From the NCBI GenBank assembly GCA_963626545.1, contig CAVFYJ010000014.1:1-46057 (forward strand): a DNA stretch of 46,057 nt, in the 5' to 3' direction. How positions within the stretch are numbered: the stretch's first letter is position 1; each line of letters starts with the position of its first letter. The translations under genes were made by a program, and so were the position numbers. The notes beneath the pieces were generated by a model. It had not been told where the DNA came from, searched no databases, and saw only the letters and a list, made by a program, of their open reading frames with translations. Source of the stretch: Anthropogastromicrobium sp963626545. GTDB taxonomy: Bacteria; Bacillota; Clostridia; Lachnospirales; Lachnospiraceae. This document shows, one piece after another, positions 23,633 to 32,478 of this stretch.

Positions 23633-24967
23633 TTAAACAATACCCTGAGCGTTCATAGCATCTACGACCTTCTCAAAACCTGCAATGTTTGCACCCATTA
23701 CATAGTTTCCTTCGTAGCCGTACTTCTTAGCTGCCTCATCAACCTTCTTGAAGATGTTGATCATAATGTTGTGCAGCTTCTCATCAACTTCCTCGAATGT
23801 CCAGGAAAGTCTCTCGCTGTTCTGGCTCATCTCAAGTGCGGAAGTAGCAACACCACCTGCGTTTGCTGCCTTTCCTGGCATGAACATCATACCACTCTCT
23901 AAGAAGAAGTCAGTAGCCTCTCTGGTGGATGGCATGTTAGCACCCTCTGCTACTAAGAAGCATCCGTTTGCCTTTAACTGCTTTGCATCCTCAAGATCCA
24001 GCTCGTTCTGAGTTGCGCATGGAAGAGCGATATCACACTTAACGCTCCATACACCCTTGCCCTCATGATACTCAACACCTGGCTTAGCCTCTGCGTACTC
24101 CTTGATTCTTCCACGGCGAACTTCCTTGATCTGCTTTACCAGATCCAGATCGATGCCGTTTGGATCGTAAACCCAACCATTGGAATCACTTAAGGTAACA
24201 ACCTTCATACCGTACTGCTGAGCTTTCTCAGTGGTGTAAATTGCAACGTTACCGGAACCGGAAACTGCAACTGTCTTTCCTTCCATGGTCATACCTGCAT
24301 TTAACAGCATCTCACGAACCATGTATACCAGGCCATAACCTGTAGCCTCTGTTCTTGCAAGAGAACCACCATAGGTCAGTCCCTTACCAGTTAAAACACC
24401 CTCATACAGGCCAGTCAGTCTCTTGTACTGTCCGTACAGATAACCGATCTCTCTTCCGCCTACACCGATATCACCAGCTGGTACATCCGTATCTGCGCCA
24501 ATGTGACGATACAGCTCTGTCATGAAGCTCTGGCAGAATCTCATGATCTCACGATCAGACTTACCCTTCGGGTCGAAATCAGAACCACCCTTGCCACCGC
24601 CGATCGGAAGACCGGTCAAGGAGTTCTTAAAGGTCTGCTCAAATCCAAGGAACTTAATAATACCCAGATTTACAGATGGATGAAGACGAAGGCCGCCCTT
24701 GTATGGTCCGATTGCACTGTTAAACTGTACACGGAATCCTCTATTTACGTGTGCCTGTCCATTGTCATCTACCCACGGTACACGGAATGTAATGATACGC
24801 TCTGGCTCTGTCATTCTCTCAAGCAACGCATCCTTGCGGTACTGCTCCTCATTTGCCTCGATTACCGGACGAAGGGAATCAAGAACTTCCTTAACTGCCT
24901 GCTGAAACTCCTTTTCTCCAGGGTTCTTTTCTGCAACTAACTGCAGCACTTCATCTACGTAAGACAT
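23633..24967 (-). CDS. gdhA: NADP-specific glutamate dehydrogenase
   Basis: This 444-residue hexameric glutamate dehydrogenase combines ammonia with 2-oxoglutarate. Visible motifs are the substrate-binding GPYKGGLRLHPSV and the active-site region LTGLPIGGGKGGSDFDPKGK, then PAGDIGVGGREIGYLYGQYK and the Rossmann loop SGSGNVA. The length of about 445 and the N-terminal extension are typical of the NADP-dependent class I enzymes. AGAGGT lies 5 nt before the ATG. It is monocistronic, with a terminator at 23545-23574 and a leader of about 170 nt. Confidence 0.95.
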   Translation of the reverse strand: MSYVDEVLQLVAEKNPGEKEFQQAVKEVLDSLRPVIEANEEQYRKDALLERMTEPERIITFRVPWVDDNGQAHVNRGFRVQFNSAIGPYKGGLRLHPSVNLGIIKFLGFEQTFKNSLTGLPIGGGKGGSDFDPKGKSDREIMRFCQSFMTELYRHIGADTDVPAGDIGVGGREIGYLYGQYKRLTGLYEGVLTGKGLTYGGSLARTEATGYGLVYMVREMLLNAGMTMEGKTVAVSGSGNVAIYTTEKAQQYGMKVVTLSDSNGWVYDPNGIDLDLVKQIKEVRRGRIKEYAEAKPGVEYHEGKGVWSVKCDIALPCATQNELDLEDAKQLKANGCFLVAEGANMPSTREATDFFLESGMMFMPGKAANAGGVATSALEMSQNSERLSWTFEEVDEKLHNIMINIFKKVDEAAKKYGYEGNYVMGANIAGFEKVVDAMNAQGIV

Positions 24968-25176
24968 TATGACCTCTCAATCTGCCGCTCTGGGCGACTC
25001 TTTGCGATACCCGGCGCTGTTCCCGGATATCGGAGTGAATACTGATTTTCACTCTGATCTATATTACCACCCCGAAACCTAAAGATGTCAAAACTATGCT
25101 GTCAATCGGGAGGTCAATCAAAACCGGTCTTAAAAACCGACATGTACATGGTACTACATGAATTAAATTACGTCAA
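24968..25176 (-). promoter_or_regulatory. gdhA promoter and long structured leader
   Basis: The promoter is TTGACG (25176-25171), a 17-nt spacer and TACCAT (25153-25148). Further down is a second candidate, TTGACA (25091-25086) with TAATAT (25066-25061) at a wide 19-nt spacing. From the first promoter the leader is about 170 nt and holds two hairpins: GTGAAAATCAG...TTCAC, and GATATCCGG...CCGGGTATC about 10 nt further on. Some control in response to nitrogen is plausible but not shown. Confidence 0.5.
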
Positions 25177-25314
25177 TACCTCTTTTTCAAAAATAAAATA
25201 AATTCTTCGTGATGTTTTTATGTATTTATACAATGCATTCTGGTAAAGTGTCAAAGTCCCGATTTTTTACTTTTCCTTCCGTTCACATTGCACATAAGAA
25301 AAATGGGTATAAAA

Positions 25315-25364
25315 AACACCCAGAGGCAGACTGACTCTGTCAGCAGTACCCGCCTTTGGGTGTT
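25315..25364 (-). terminator. Terminator of glyS
   Basis: AACACCCAAAGGC and GCCTCTGGGTGTT (minus-strand reading) pair with one G-T, enclosing an inner hairpin CTGAC-AGA-GTCAG, followed by a T run. It sits about 75 bp after the glyS stop. The rest of the 470-bp gap before gdhA holds the gdhA promoter region; I see no gene in it. Confidence 0.8.
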
Positions 25365-25437
25365 CATTTACTTTGTATTATTTTGTTCGCATTGTTCACT
25401 TCGACTTCAAACGTATCCTTAACCCTCGAACCTATTC

Positions 25438-26826
25438 TTAGAAATCAAACTTGTCCTCGAAGTAAGCCTTCAGATCTGCAATTGCTACGCGCTCCTGCTT
25501 CATGGTATCACGGTCACGTACGGTTACGCAGCCGTCGGTCTCAGAATCGAAATCGTAAGTGATGCAGAACGGAGTACCGATCTCATCCTGTCTTCTGTAA
25601 CGCTTTCCGATCGCACCACGATCATCAAACTCACAGTTGTATCTCTTGATCAGCTGCTCATATACCTTCATAGCGCCCTCATTGAGCTTCTTGGAAAGTG
25701 GAAGCACACCAATCTTAACTGGAGCCAGTGCCGGATGGAAATGAAGCACGGTACGAACATCGCCGCCCTCTAACTCTTCCTCATCATATGCAGCACAAAG
25801 GAATGCCAGTGTTACACGGTCAGCACCAAGAGATGGCTCGATAACATACGGGATGTAACGCTCCTTCTTCTCATCATCGAAGTAGGTCATATCCTCACCA
25901 GATGTATTCTGATGCTGGGTCAGATCGTAATCGGTACGGTCTGCGATACCCCACAGCTCGCCCCAACCAAACGGGAATAAGAACTCGATATCGGTTGTTC
26001 CCTTCGAATAGAAGCACAGCTCCTCTGGAGAATGGTCTCTTGCACGCATCTCGTCTTCCTTAATACCAAGGCTCTTTAACCAGTCGATGCAATACTGACG
26101 CCAATACTGGAACCACTCAAGGTCGGTTCCTGGCTCACAGAAGAACTCTAACTCCATCTGCTCGAACTCTCTTGTACGGAAAGTAAAGTTTCCAGGAGTG
26201 ATCTCATTTCTAAAGGACTTTCCGATCTGGCCGATACCAAATGGAAGCTTCTTACGGGAGGTTCTCTGAACGTTCTTGAAGTTTACGAAAATACCCTGTG
26301 CAGTCTCCGGACGAAGATATACGGTATTCTTTGCATCCTCAGTAACACCCTGGAAGGTCTTGAACATCAGGTTAAACTGACGAATATCCGTAAAATCATG
26401 CTTTCCACAAGTTGGGCAGCAGATGTTCTTCTCGTCGATGAACTCCTTCATCTCCTGTGTGGTCCAACCGTCGATTGGCTTCTCTGGCTCTTTGCCCTGC
26501 TCTGCATAATAATCCTCAATCAGCTTGTCTGCGCGGAAACGCTCATGACAACATTTACAGTCCATTAACGGATCGGAGAAACCGCCCAGATGACCAGATG
26601 CTACCCAAGTCTGCGGGTTCATCAGGATCGCACAGTCTACACCTACATTGTAAGGATTGCCGGTAACAAACTTCTGCCACCATGCCTTCTTTACATTGTT
26701 CTTCAGCTCGACACCGAGATTACCATAATCCCAAGTATTTGCCAGACCACCGTAGATCTCGGAACCCGGATATACGAAACCTCTGGATTTTGCAAGCGCT
26801 ACAATTTTCTCCAACGTCTTTTCCAT
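25438..26826 (-). CDS. glyS: Glycyl-tRNA synthetase (dimeric, single-chain type)
   Basis: This class II synthetase of about 462 residues is of the alpha2 (GlyQS-less) kind. It shows the N-terminal SRGFVYPGSEIYGG, motif 2 GKSFRNEITPGNFTFRTREF with EQMELEFF, the zinc-like CCHERF and CCPTCGKH clusters in the insertion, and a C-terminal anticodon-binding domain (KIGVLPLSKK...). An upstream in-frame ATG at 26853 lacks a ribosome site, whereas GAGGA is correctly placed for the ATG at 26826. The short leader has a small hairpin (GCGGC/GCCGC) but no T-box. Confidence 0.95.
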   Translation of the reverse strand: MEKTLEKIVALAKSRGFVYPGSEIYGGLANTWDYGNLGVELKNNVKKAWWQKFVTGNPYNVGVDCAILMNPQTWVASGHLGGFSDPLMDCKCCHERFRADKLIEDYYAEQGKEPEKPIDGWTTQEMKEFIDEKNICCPTCGKHDFTDIRQFNLMFKTFQGVTEDAKNTVYLRPETAQGIFVNFKNVQRTSRKKLPFGIGQIGKSFRNEITPGNFTFRTREFEQMELEFFCEPGTDLEWFQYWRQYCIDWLKSLGIKEDEMRARDHSPEELCFYSKGTTDIEFLFPFGWGELWGIADRTDYDLTQHQNTSGEDMTYFDDEKKERYIPYVIEPSLGADRVTLAFLCAAYDEEELEGGDVRTVLHFHPALAPVKIGVLPLSKKLNEGAMKVYEQLIKRYNCEFDDRGAIGKRYRRQDEIGTPFCITYDFDSETDGCVTVRDRDTMKQERVAIADLKAYFEDKFDF

Positions 26827-26875
26827 AATCGTTCTTCCTCTTTTCTGCGGCATAAACGCCGCGTGAATCTCTCTA

Positions 26876-26904
26876 ATAATACCAGATTACTTTATACAGT
26901 GCAA
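26876..26904 (-). promoter_or_regulatory. Promoter for glyS
   Basis: On the minus strand, TTGCAC (26904-26899), a 17-nt spacer and TATTAT (26881-26876). The leader is only about 40 nt. It begins just past the lipoprotein stop at 26912. Confidence 0.65.
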
Positions 26905-26911
26905 GCAGGTT

Positions 26912-27595
26912 TTATTTAAAAATAATATATCCACCGTCATTTCCGGTGATCTGCGCACAGTTCGATGTCAGCACCGTAACATTCGGGGAGACATATGCGA
27001 TGTCATGCTCACCAAATACCGTTACCGGATAATCCGCGTACACCAGACAATAATCCGTCTTCTTCATCAGCTCATCTGCACTGATGCTCTTCTGACCATC
27101 GCTTGTGACAAACTCACCGCTAAGGGTCATCGTGCTGCTTCCAAGCTGTGAAGTATAAAGCTTGCTGCCACCTGCTGACTGGATTTCTGCGGAATTAAAG
27201 CCTGTGTAGGTATCGCCGTTTGCATAAGTAAATACGACACTTGCCTTTTTGTCTTTCACAGATGCGGACTCGTAGCATACCGGAAGAAGAATGCTGTCTT
27301 TTTCTTCCTTTGTCATCTGATCATAGCTATAGTACTTGCAGCCATAAACATTTGTATTGAAAGACAGTGCTTCCTGCTGCGCAACGCCAGCGAGCTCATC
27401 GATGCTGTAATAGTCCTTGTCAAAGTCGGAAATCATGGCAGCACGGATCGTAGCATTGTCCTGCACGTAAATGCTGTTTTCAGCCTCTGTGAAGTCATAC
27501 GACTTCGTAAATAGTCCGCAGCCTGCAAGACTGACTGCCGCCACCAGCCCCGCCATAAGACTGACTGTTTTTGTCCGTATCATCCTGTTTCTCAT
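26912..27595 (-). CDS. Putative lipoprotein of unknown function
   Basis: A protein of about 227 residues whose N-terminus is a lipoprotein signal: basic MRNRMIRTKT, hydrophobic core, lipobox SLAGC with the lipidated Cys at residue 26. The mature part is rich in Tyr, Ser and Asp with no motif I recognise; it looks like a small extracellular beta-rich domain. An upstream ATG at 27613 is in frame, but AGAGGA sits 9 nt before the ATG at 27595, which I prefer. It has its own promoter and is not clearly linked to glyS function. Confidence 0.75.
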   Translation of the reverse strand: MRNRMIRTKTVSLMAGLVAAVSLAGCGLFTKSYDFTEAENSIYVQDNATIRAAMISDFDKDYYSIDELAGVAQQEALSFNTNVYGCKYYSYDQMTKEEKDSILLPVCYESASVKDKKASVVFTYANGDTYTGFNSAEIQSAGGSKLYTSQLGSSTMTLSGEFVTSDGQKSISADELMKKTDYCLVYADYPVTVFGEHDIAYVSPNVTVLTSNCAQITGNDGGYIIFK

Positions 27596-27650
27596 ACTTT
27601 TCTTTCCTCTCATTTACTGCCTCTTTTCGGCAGAGACTTACCTTTTATAC

Positions 27651-27679
27651 ATTCTATGGTATCTTTGCGAATATTTCAA
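27651..27679 (-). promoter_or_regulatory. Promoter for the lipoprotein gene
   Basis: On the minus strand, TTGAAA (27679-27674), a 17-nt spacer and TAGAAT (27656-27651). The leader of about 50 nt carries a small hairpin, CTGCC...GGCAG. Confidence 0.65.
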
Positions 27680-27746
27680 GTACAAAATCTTCCGATTTCA
27701 TTAACATTTCTTTACAAAAGTATCGGCATTCTGCTCGTTCCTTAAA

Positions 27747-27832
27747 ACGCCCACTCGGTGAAGTGACTTTGTCGGCAAGCCTGACCGCTTCGCTTTACCG
27801 CATTGCCTCGCAAAGCACTTCCACCTCGGGGC
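27747..27832. mobile_element. MITE-like intergenic repeat, copy 2
   Basis: An 86-bp element in inverted orientation to copy 1 (20047-20180). Bases 27747-27774 are the exact reverse complement of 20153-20180, and the other end (27809-27832) matches the GCCCCGAGGTG end of copy 1. It begins 5 bp past the recO stop. The middle contains short palindromes and differs from copy 1 in length and sequence. No ORF. Confidence 0.65.
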
Positions 27833-27837
27833 GCTAC

Positions 27838-28608
27838 CTAATAGCCCGCGAAGCGCTGCATTTCTTCCAGCACTGTCAATGATTTAAACTCTCTCGGAAA
27901 GTATCGTTTGCGCCATTTTTCCGTCAGACTATGAAGTGCCTGCTGCACCGGCTTTTCCACGCAGAAGGTATACAGCTTTCCAAGCGGCGCCGTCAGAATA
28001 TACTGCAGCGTGTACATCGTTGATTCATCCAGATAAACGCGCTGCTGTGTCTGTGTATCACGCTTTGCATTTGCACAGTCCTCGCAGATGCAATTCCCTC
28101 GCTCCACAGATAGCCAGCCCTTTGTAAGCCTGCTGCCGCATGTTCTGCACTCAAATACTTGTGGATACACACCCATCACAGTAAACAGGCGAATCTCGTA
28201 GATTAAACGCACCAGTTCATCCGGAATGGACTGATTTTCCAGTGCCTTTAAGGAAAAATAGAGCAGATTTAGCAGTTCCTTTGCATCATCATTTTCCTCC
28301 GAGACAAAACCTGCCGCCTCCAGAAAATAGCAGCCGTAAGCCATCTTCGTGACATCGGCATTGATCGCTTCAAAATATTCCTTTATTGAGGCAGACTGCA
28401 CCGTATACGAATCCCGACCTACATGCAGCGAAAATTCTCCCATCGAAAATGGACGTGCTGCGGCAAGCAGAGAACTGTTTGGACGTCTCGCGCCCCGCAC
28501 AAATGCACTGATGCGCCCCAAATCCGTCGTCAGAAGCACAATTCGCCTGTCATATTCGCCGATTGGCATGGCAGACAGTACCATTCCGCTCACCGTTACT
28601 GTATCCAT
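27838..28608 (-). CDS. recO: DNA repair protein RecO
   Basis: This 256-residue protein has an N-terminal OB fold (VSGMVLSAMPIGEYDRRIVLLTTDLGRIS...FVRGARRPNS) and a C-terminal helical domain with the zinc-ribbon cysteines FECRTCGSRL and CICEDC. RecO loads RecA with RecR at gaps and anneals strands. It is the last gene of the long ireB-to-recO operon, 23 bp after era; the era-recO pairing is common in Firmicutes. GGAAAGG is the ribosome site. Confidence 0.93.
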   Translation of the reverse strand: MDTVTVSGMVLSAMPIGEYDRRIVLLTTDLGRISAFVRGARRPNSSLLAAARPFSMGEFSLHVGRDSYTVQSASIKEYFEAINADVTKMAYGCYFLEAAGFVSEENDDAKELLNLLYFSLKALENQSIPDELVRLIYEIRLFTVMGVYPQVFECRTCGSRLTKGWLSVERGNCICEDCANAKRDTQTQQRVYLDESTMYTLQYILTAPLGKLYTFCVEKPVQQALHSLTEKWRKRYFPREFKSLTVLEEMQRFAGY

Positions 28609-28631
28609 TTGTTTTCCTTTCCCGAATCTGT

Positions 28632-29537
28632 TTACTGCTCGTCCTCGTGATAACCGAAATTCTTCATATAGAGGTCACTGTCTCTCCAGTCCTTGCGCAC
28701 CTTGACAAACAGTTTCAAGTTGACCTTCATCTCGAGCATATCCTCGATATCGCGGCGCGCATCGCTTCCGATGGCTTTTAACATCGAGCCGCCCTTTCCG
28801 ATGATGATTCCCTTGTGAGACTCGCGCTCGCAGATGATAGAAGCCTCGATATCCATCACAGAACCGTCCGGACGCTCTTTCATCGTCTCGATTGTGACTG
28901 CGATACCGTGTGGAATCTCCTCCTGAAGACGTCTGAGTGCCTTCTCACGAATCATCTCGGCTGCGATCTGGCGCATCGGCTGATCGGTAACGGTATCCTC
29001 ATCGTAGTACATCGGACCATACGGCAGATAACGAAATACGGTGTCAAGCAGCGTATCGGTGTTGACGCTTCGAAGGGCAGAAACGGCTACGACCTCATTG
29101 AAGTCTGCGATCTGACGGTATGCCTTAATACACTCTGCCACGGCTTCTTTCTTTACAGTATCGGTCTTATTGACGATCAGAAAGACCGGACACTTTAACT
29201 GGCGCAGCTTCTTTGCAATCTCCTGCTCGCCTCTTCCGATAAAGGTAGTCGGCTCAACCAGCCACATAACGATATCGGCCTGTGAGAAAGTCTTCTGTGC
29301 AACCTCTACCATATAAGTTCCCAGACGATTCTGCGCCTTATGGATGCCCGGCGTATCCAGAAAAACGGCCTGGCCGCGCTCGTCTGTATAAACGGTACGA
29401 ATCTGATTTCTTGTTGTCTGTGGCTTTCTTGATGTGATTGCGATCTTCTGTCCGATCAGATGATTCATCAGTGTGGACTTTCCTACGTTTGGGCGTCCGA
29501 CCAGTGCAATAAAGCCTGATTTTTTCTGTTTTTCCAT
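28632..29537 (-). CDS. era: GTPase Era
   Basis: This 301-residue GTPase matures the 3' end of 16S rRNA and assembles the 30S subunit. G1 GRPNVGKST, G3 DTPGIHK and G4 NKTD lie in the N-terminal domain. The C-terminal KH domain shows ICERESHKGIIIGKGGSMLK, which binds the 16S 3' end. The length is typical. AGAGGA is close to the ATG. It follows the M16C peptidase after 20 bp. Confidence 0.95.
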   Translation of the reverse strand: MEKQKKSGFIALVGRPNVGKSTLMNHLIGQKIAITSRKPQTTRNQIRTVYTDERGQAVFLDTPGIHKAQNRLGTYMVEVAQKTFSQADIVMWLVEPTTFIGRGEQEIAKKLRQLKCPVFLIVNKTDTVKKEAVAECIKAYRQIADFNEVVAVSALRSVNTDTLLDTVFRYLPYGPMYYDEDTVTDQPMRQIAAEMIREKALRRLQEEIPHGIAVTIETMKERPDGSVMDIEASIICERESHKGIIIGKGGSMLKAIGSDARRDIEDMLEMKVNLKLFVKVRKDWRDSDLYMKNFGYHEDEQ

Positions 29538-29557
29538 ATTTCCTCTTTCTTAAAAAC

Positions 29558-32461
29558 TCATAAAGATCGCACATTTGCAAACAGCGCGCGATTCTCCTTA
29601 ATCTTGTTCTCATTTCCAACGACACACAGACAGTTTTCGCCAAGTACCGCCTTCGCATACGGCACCAGTGCGCGAATATCCGCTGCCATTGTCTGAAGCA
29701 CCTCATCGCGCTCCTTCTGAAGCTGCTCTCTCGTGATGCCACTTAGGTACGCAGTCAATCCGCGAACGCCAAGTGCCGCCGGATTCTTCGGAATATCCAT
29801 TTCACTGATCGCACCGATCACGAAACGATCCATGCTGCGCTCATCCTGATCGAAGCTCTCCAGATAAGCCGGAAGCTGCTCATACACCTCATTGGACTCT
29901 GCCAGCTTCGGATCCAGATACGATACCATGTAGCAGTCACCATCGCGTCCCATGCCGGACATGCAGCCGTAAGCGCCGCCCTTTACACGAAGGCGAATCC
30001 ACAGATAATCATAGTTTAATATGTTCTGCAAAACAAGGAGTGACCCCTGAAATGGCAGCCCTGCATCCTTATAATTTCCAGTTCGGGCAACGAACTGAAT
30101 CTGAGATGCACAGCAGATACCCTCGTTTTTCTTTTCCAGTGGCATATGCCACTCAGCCTTCTGAAAGATTTCATCTGGCATCTCTGGAATCAGTGCATTC
30201 ATCGCACCTGTAAGCATCTCAAAGCCCTTCTCGTCTGCGGTAAAGCTGACGAGCATCGCCTCTTTGTTAAACAGGCGGTGGCTGACGGATTTTAGCATTT
30301 CAATAACAACGTTCTTTCGCTCCTCAAAATGCTCATACAGATCATTCAAGAATTCATAGAACGAAATGCCTGTCATCAGCTCATTTAGATAGCCCGACTC
30401 GCTGTGATAGGACGATGCACGCTTGATTGCTGTGTTGTGTCCGGCACTCTTTAAGCGCTCGTAAAGCTGGGAGCGTGTCTCACCGATGATCTCGTATAGA
30501 CGCTTCTCGTTTGCCAGATCAGACTCATACATCATCTCCTTTGTCAGACGAATCGCCGTCTCAAGCTCGCTATAAAATGCCTTAATGCGGAAGGAGAAGC
30601 GCACAGTCGGATGACCATTTTCAGGTTGAAGCACAACAAAGCCTGGATCAATGCCACCCGTGTGGATATTGACCTCATCCATCAACTCGGTATAGCTGTA
30701 TGGGCCTGCTCCGACAACGCCCAAAATCTGCTTTAACAGTGACAGATATGGAAGCTCCGAAAGCGATGCAAAATCAGCATCAAACACAAGCTCCAGATAA
30801 CCGATCTCCTTTGTGGACATCTCATGGAACAATACTGGAATTCCATTGATGCTACGCTCCTCATTGTACAGTGGATGGACTTCGCGCTTAATATCGGCGC
30901 GTGTCAGCATCGGAACGGTCTCGAGCTCTTCCTTTGTGCTCGGTGTCTCCTGATACTCTTTTAATTCCTTCGTGTGGCGCACAATCGCTTCGATCTCTTC
31001 TTTTGAGAGTGTTTCCTTGTAGGCGCGAAGCTTCTCGGCAACCTTCTTTTCATTCTCTGCGTCAAGACCCACCTGCGGAACTGCCATTGCCACAACACCG
31101 AAGGTATTGTCAATCAGACAGTCGGTAATCAGCTGCTCAAAATAATTACCCTCTGCCTTTTTGTAAAGTTCTTCCATCGTCTCCTGTGTCTCAAGAAGCA
31201 AAAATGCAGCATTATCATCGTACAGCCAACTGTCAAACAAGTCCAGACCGTACATCAGACCCTTCGGCCAACGGCCAAAGTCACCCTCCTTTAAGCGAAA
31301 CTGTAAGCTGTTCAAACCAGCAAGGAGAGATCGCTTATTTAAACCATTTTTCGAAAGCTTCTTTAATGTCGTTTCAATCGTCTGAACAAAGGCGTCACGC
31401 TGCTCTGGCGCTGCGCCCTTTGCCGTCACCTCAAAGGACGGCTGCAAAATACCATCCTCAAAGCCACCGTAAATATCCACACCGATGCCAGCATCCAGCA
31501 GTGCCTGCTTTAACGGCGCCCCCGGCGCGTCAAGAAGCACATATTCCAGCACCTGAAATGCCAGATATTTCTCGCGGTCAAGCGCATTGGATACGACCTT
31601 TGACCAGGTAAAATAGGTACCCTCGTCATCGTCCTCCGATGCCGCATAGGAAAACTCAATCTGCTTCATCGCATCAAATGGCTTTTGCGGTGCGATTGTG
31701 GAGTCAATCTCCTGCTTTTCATAGTGGCTTAAATACTCGCGGTCCATCCAGTTCAGCGCCTCTGCCATGTCGAGATCGCCGTACAGATAAATGTAACTGT
31801 TGGATGGATGATAATATTTCCGGTAAAACGCCAGATAATCCTCATAGGTCAGATCTGGGATGCACGCCGGATCGCCGCCCGACTCAAACGCGTAGGTCGT
31901 ATCTGGATACAGTGCTTCCTGCACGTGGCGTCCAAGCACCTCATCGGCGCTTGAAAAAGCACCCTTCATCTCGTTGTAAACGACACCATTATACGTCAGC
32001 TCGCCATCCGGGCTTTCCATCTCGTAGTGCCAGCCCTCCTGCTCGAAGATCTTGCGTTCCTTTGTGATGTTCGGATGAAAAACGCCGTCCATGTAGACAG
32101 ACATCAAATTAAAGAAATCCTTGTCGTTTGTGCTTGCGAGCGGAAACATCGTCTTGTCCGAATAGGTCATCGCGTTTAAAAAGGTGTTTAGTGAACCCTT
32201 TGCCAGCTCCACAAACGGGTCCTTGACCGGATACTTGTCGGAACCGCACAAAACAGTGTGCTCAATGATGTGTGCGACACCGGTGCTATCGGTCGGTACG
32301 GTACGAAATGCGATGTTAAAGACCTTGTTATTATCCTCGTTTTCCAATACAAAAACGCGCGCGCCTGTCTTTTTATGGCGCATCAAATAGCCCTCGCTCT
32401 CAAGCTCCTTCACATAATGATGTTCCACCAGCTCATACTGCGCTACTTTTGTCAAATCCAT
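29558..32461 (-). CDS. Insulinase family M16C zinc metalloprotease (presequence-protease-like)
   Basis: This protein of about 967 residues is formed of two M16 repeats. The first carries the inverted zinc motif HxxEH in GVAHIIEHTVLCGS and the downstream Glu in YNEMKGAFSS; the second half is the inactive partner. Size and SLNTFLNAMTYSDKTMFPLAST place it in the M16C/PreP group, which degrades short peptides inside a closed chamber. There is no signal peptide, so it is cytoplasmic. The frame is open to a GTG at 32482 and an ATG at 32479 overlapping the U32 stop, but AAAGG is best placed for the ATG at 32461. Confidence 0.9.
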   Translation of the reverse strand: MDLTKVAQYELVEHHYVKELESEGYLMRHKKTGARVFVLENEDNNKVFNIAFRTVPTDSTGVAHIIEHTVLCGSDKYPVKDPFVELAKGSLNTFLNAMTYSDKTMFPLASTNDKDFFNLMSVYMDGVFHPNITKERKIFEQEGWHYEMESPDGELTYNGVVYNEMKGAFSSADEVLGRHVQEALYPDTTYAFESGGDPACIPDLTYEDYLAFYRKYYHPSNSYIYLYGDLDMAEALNWMDREYLSHYEKQEIDSTIAPQKPFDAMKQIEFSYAASEDDDEGTYFTWSKVVSNALDREKYLAFQVLEYVLLDAPGAPLKQALLDAGIGVDIYGGFEDGILQPSFEVTAKGAAPEQRDAFVQTIETTLKKLSKNGLNKRSLLAGLNSLQFRLKEGDFGRWPKGLMYGLDLFDSWLYDDNAAFLLLETQETMEELYKKAEGNYFEQLITDCLIDNTFGVVAMAVPQVGLDAENEKKVAEKLRAYKETLSKEEIEAIVRHTKELKEYQETPSTKEELETVPMLTRADIKREVHPLYNEERSINGIPVLFHEMSTKEIGYLELVFDADFASLSELPYLSLLKQILGVVGAGPYSYTELMDEVNIHTGGIDPGFVVLQPENGHPTVRFSFRIKAFYSELETAIRLTKEMMYESDLANEKRLYEIIGETRSQLYERLKSAGHNTAIKRASSYHSESGYLNELMTGISFYEFLNDLYEHFEERKNVVIEMLKSVSHRLFNKEAMLVSFTADEKGFEMLTGAMNALIPEMPDEIFQKAEWHMPLEKKNEGICCASQIQFVARTGNYKDAGLPFQGSLLVLQNILNYDYLWIRLRVKGGAYGCMSGMGRDGDCYMVSYLDPKLAESNEVYEQLPAYLESFDQDERSMDRFVIGAISEMDIPKNPAALGVRGLTAYLSGITREQLQKERDEVLQTMAADIRALVPYAKAVLGENCLCVVGNENKIKENRALFANVRSL

Positions 32462-32478
32462 TTTCTTCTGCCTTTCCA

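Noticed and set aside
25315..25364. T-box leader for gdhA or glyS
   Set aside because: The hairpin lies downstream of glyS, is followed by a T run and lacks the AGGGTGGNACCGCG-type T-box sequence; it is a terminator.
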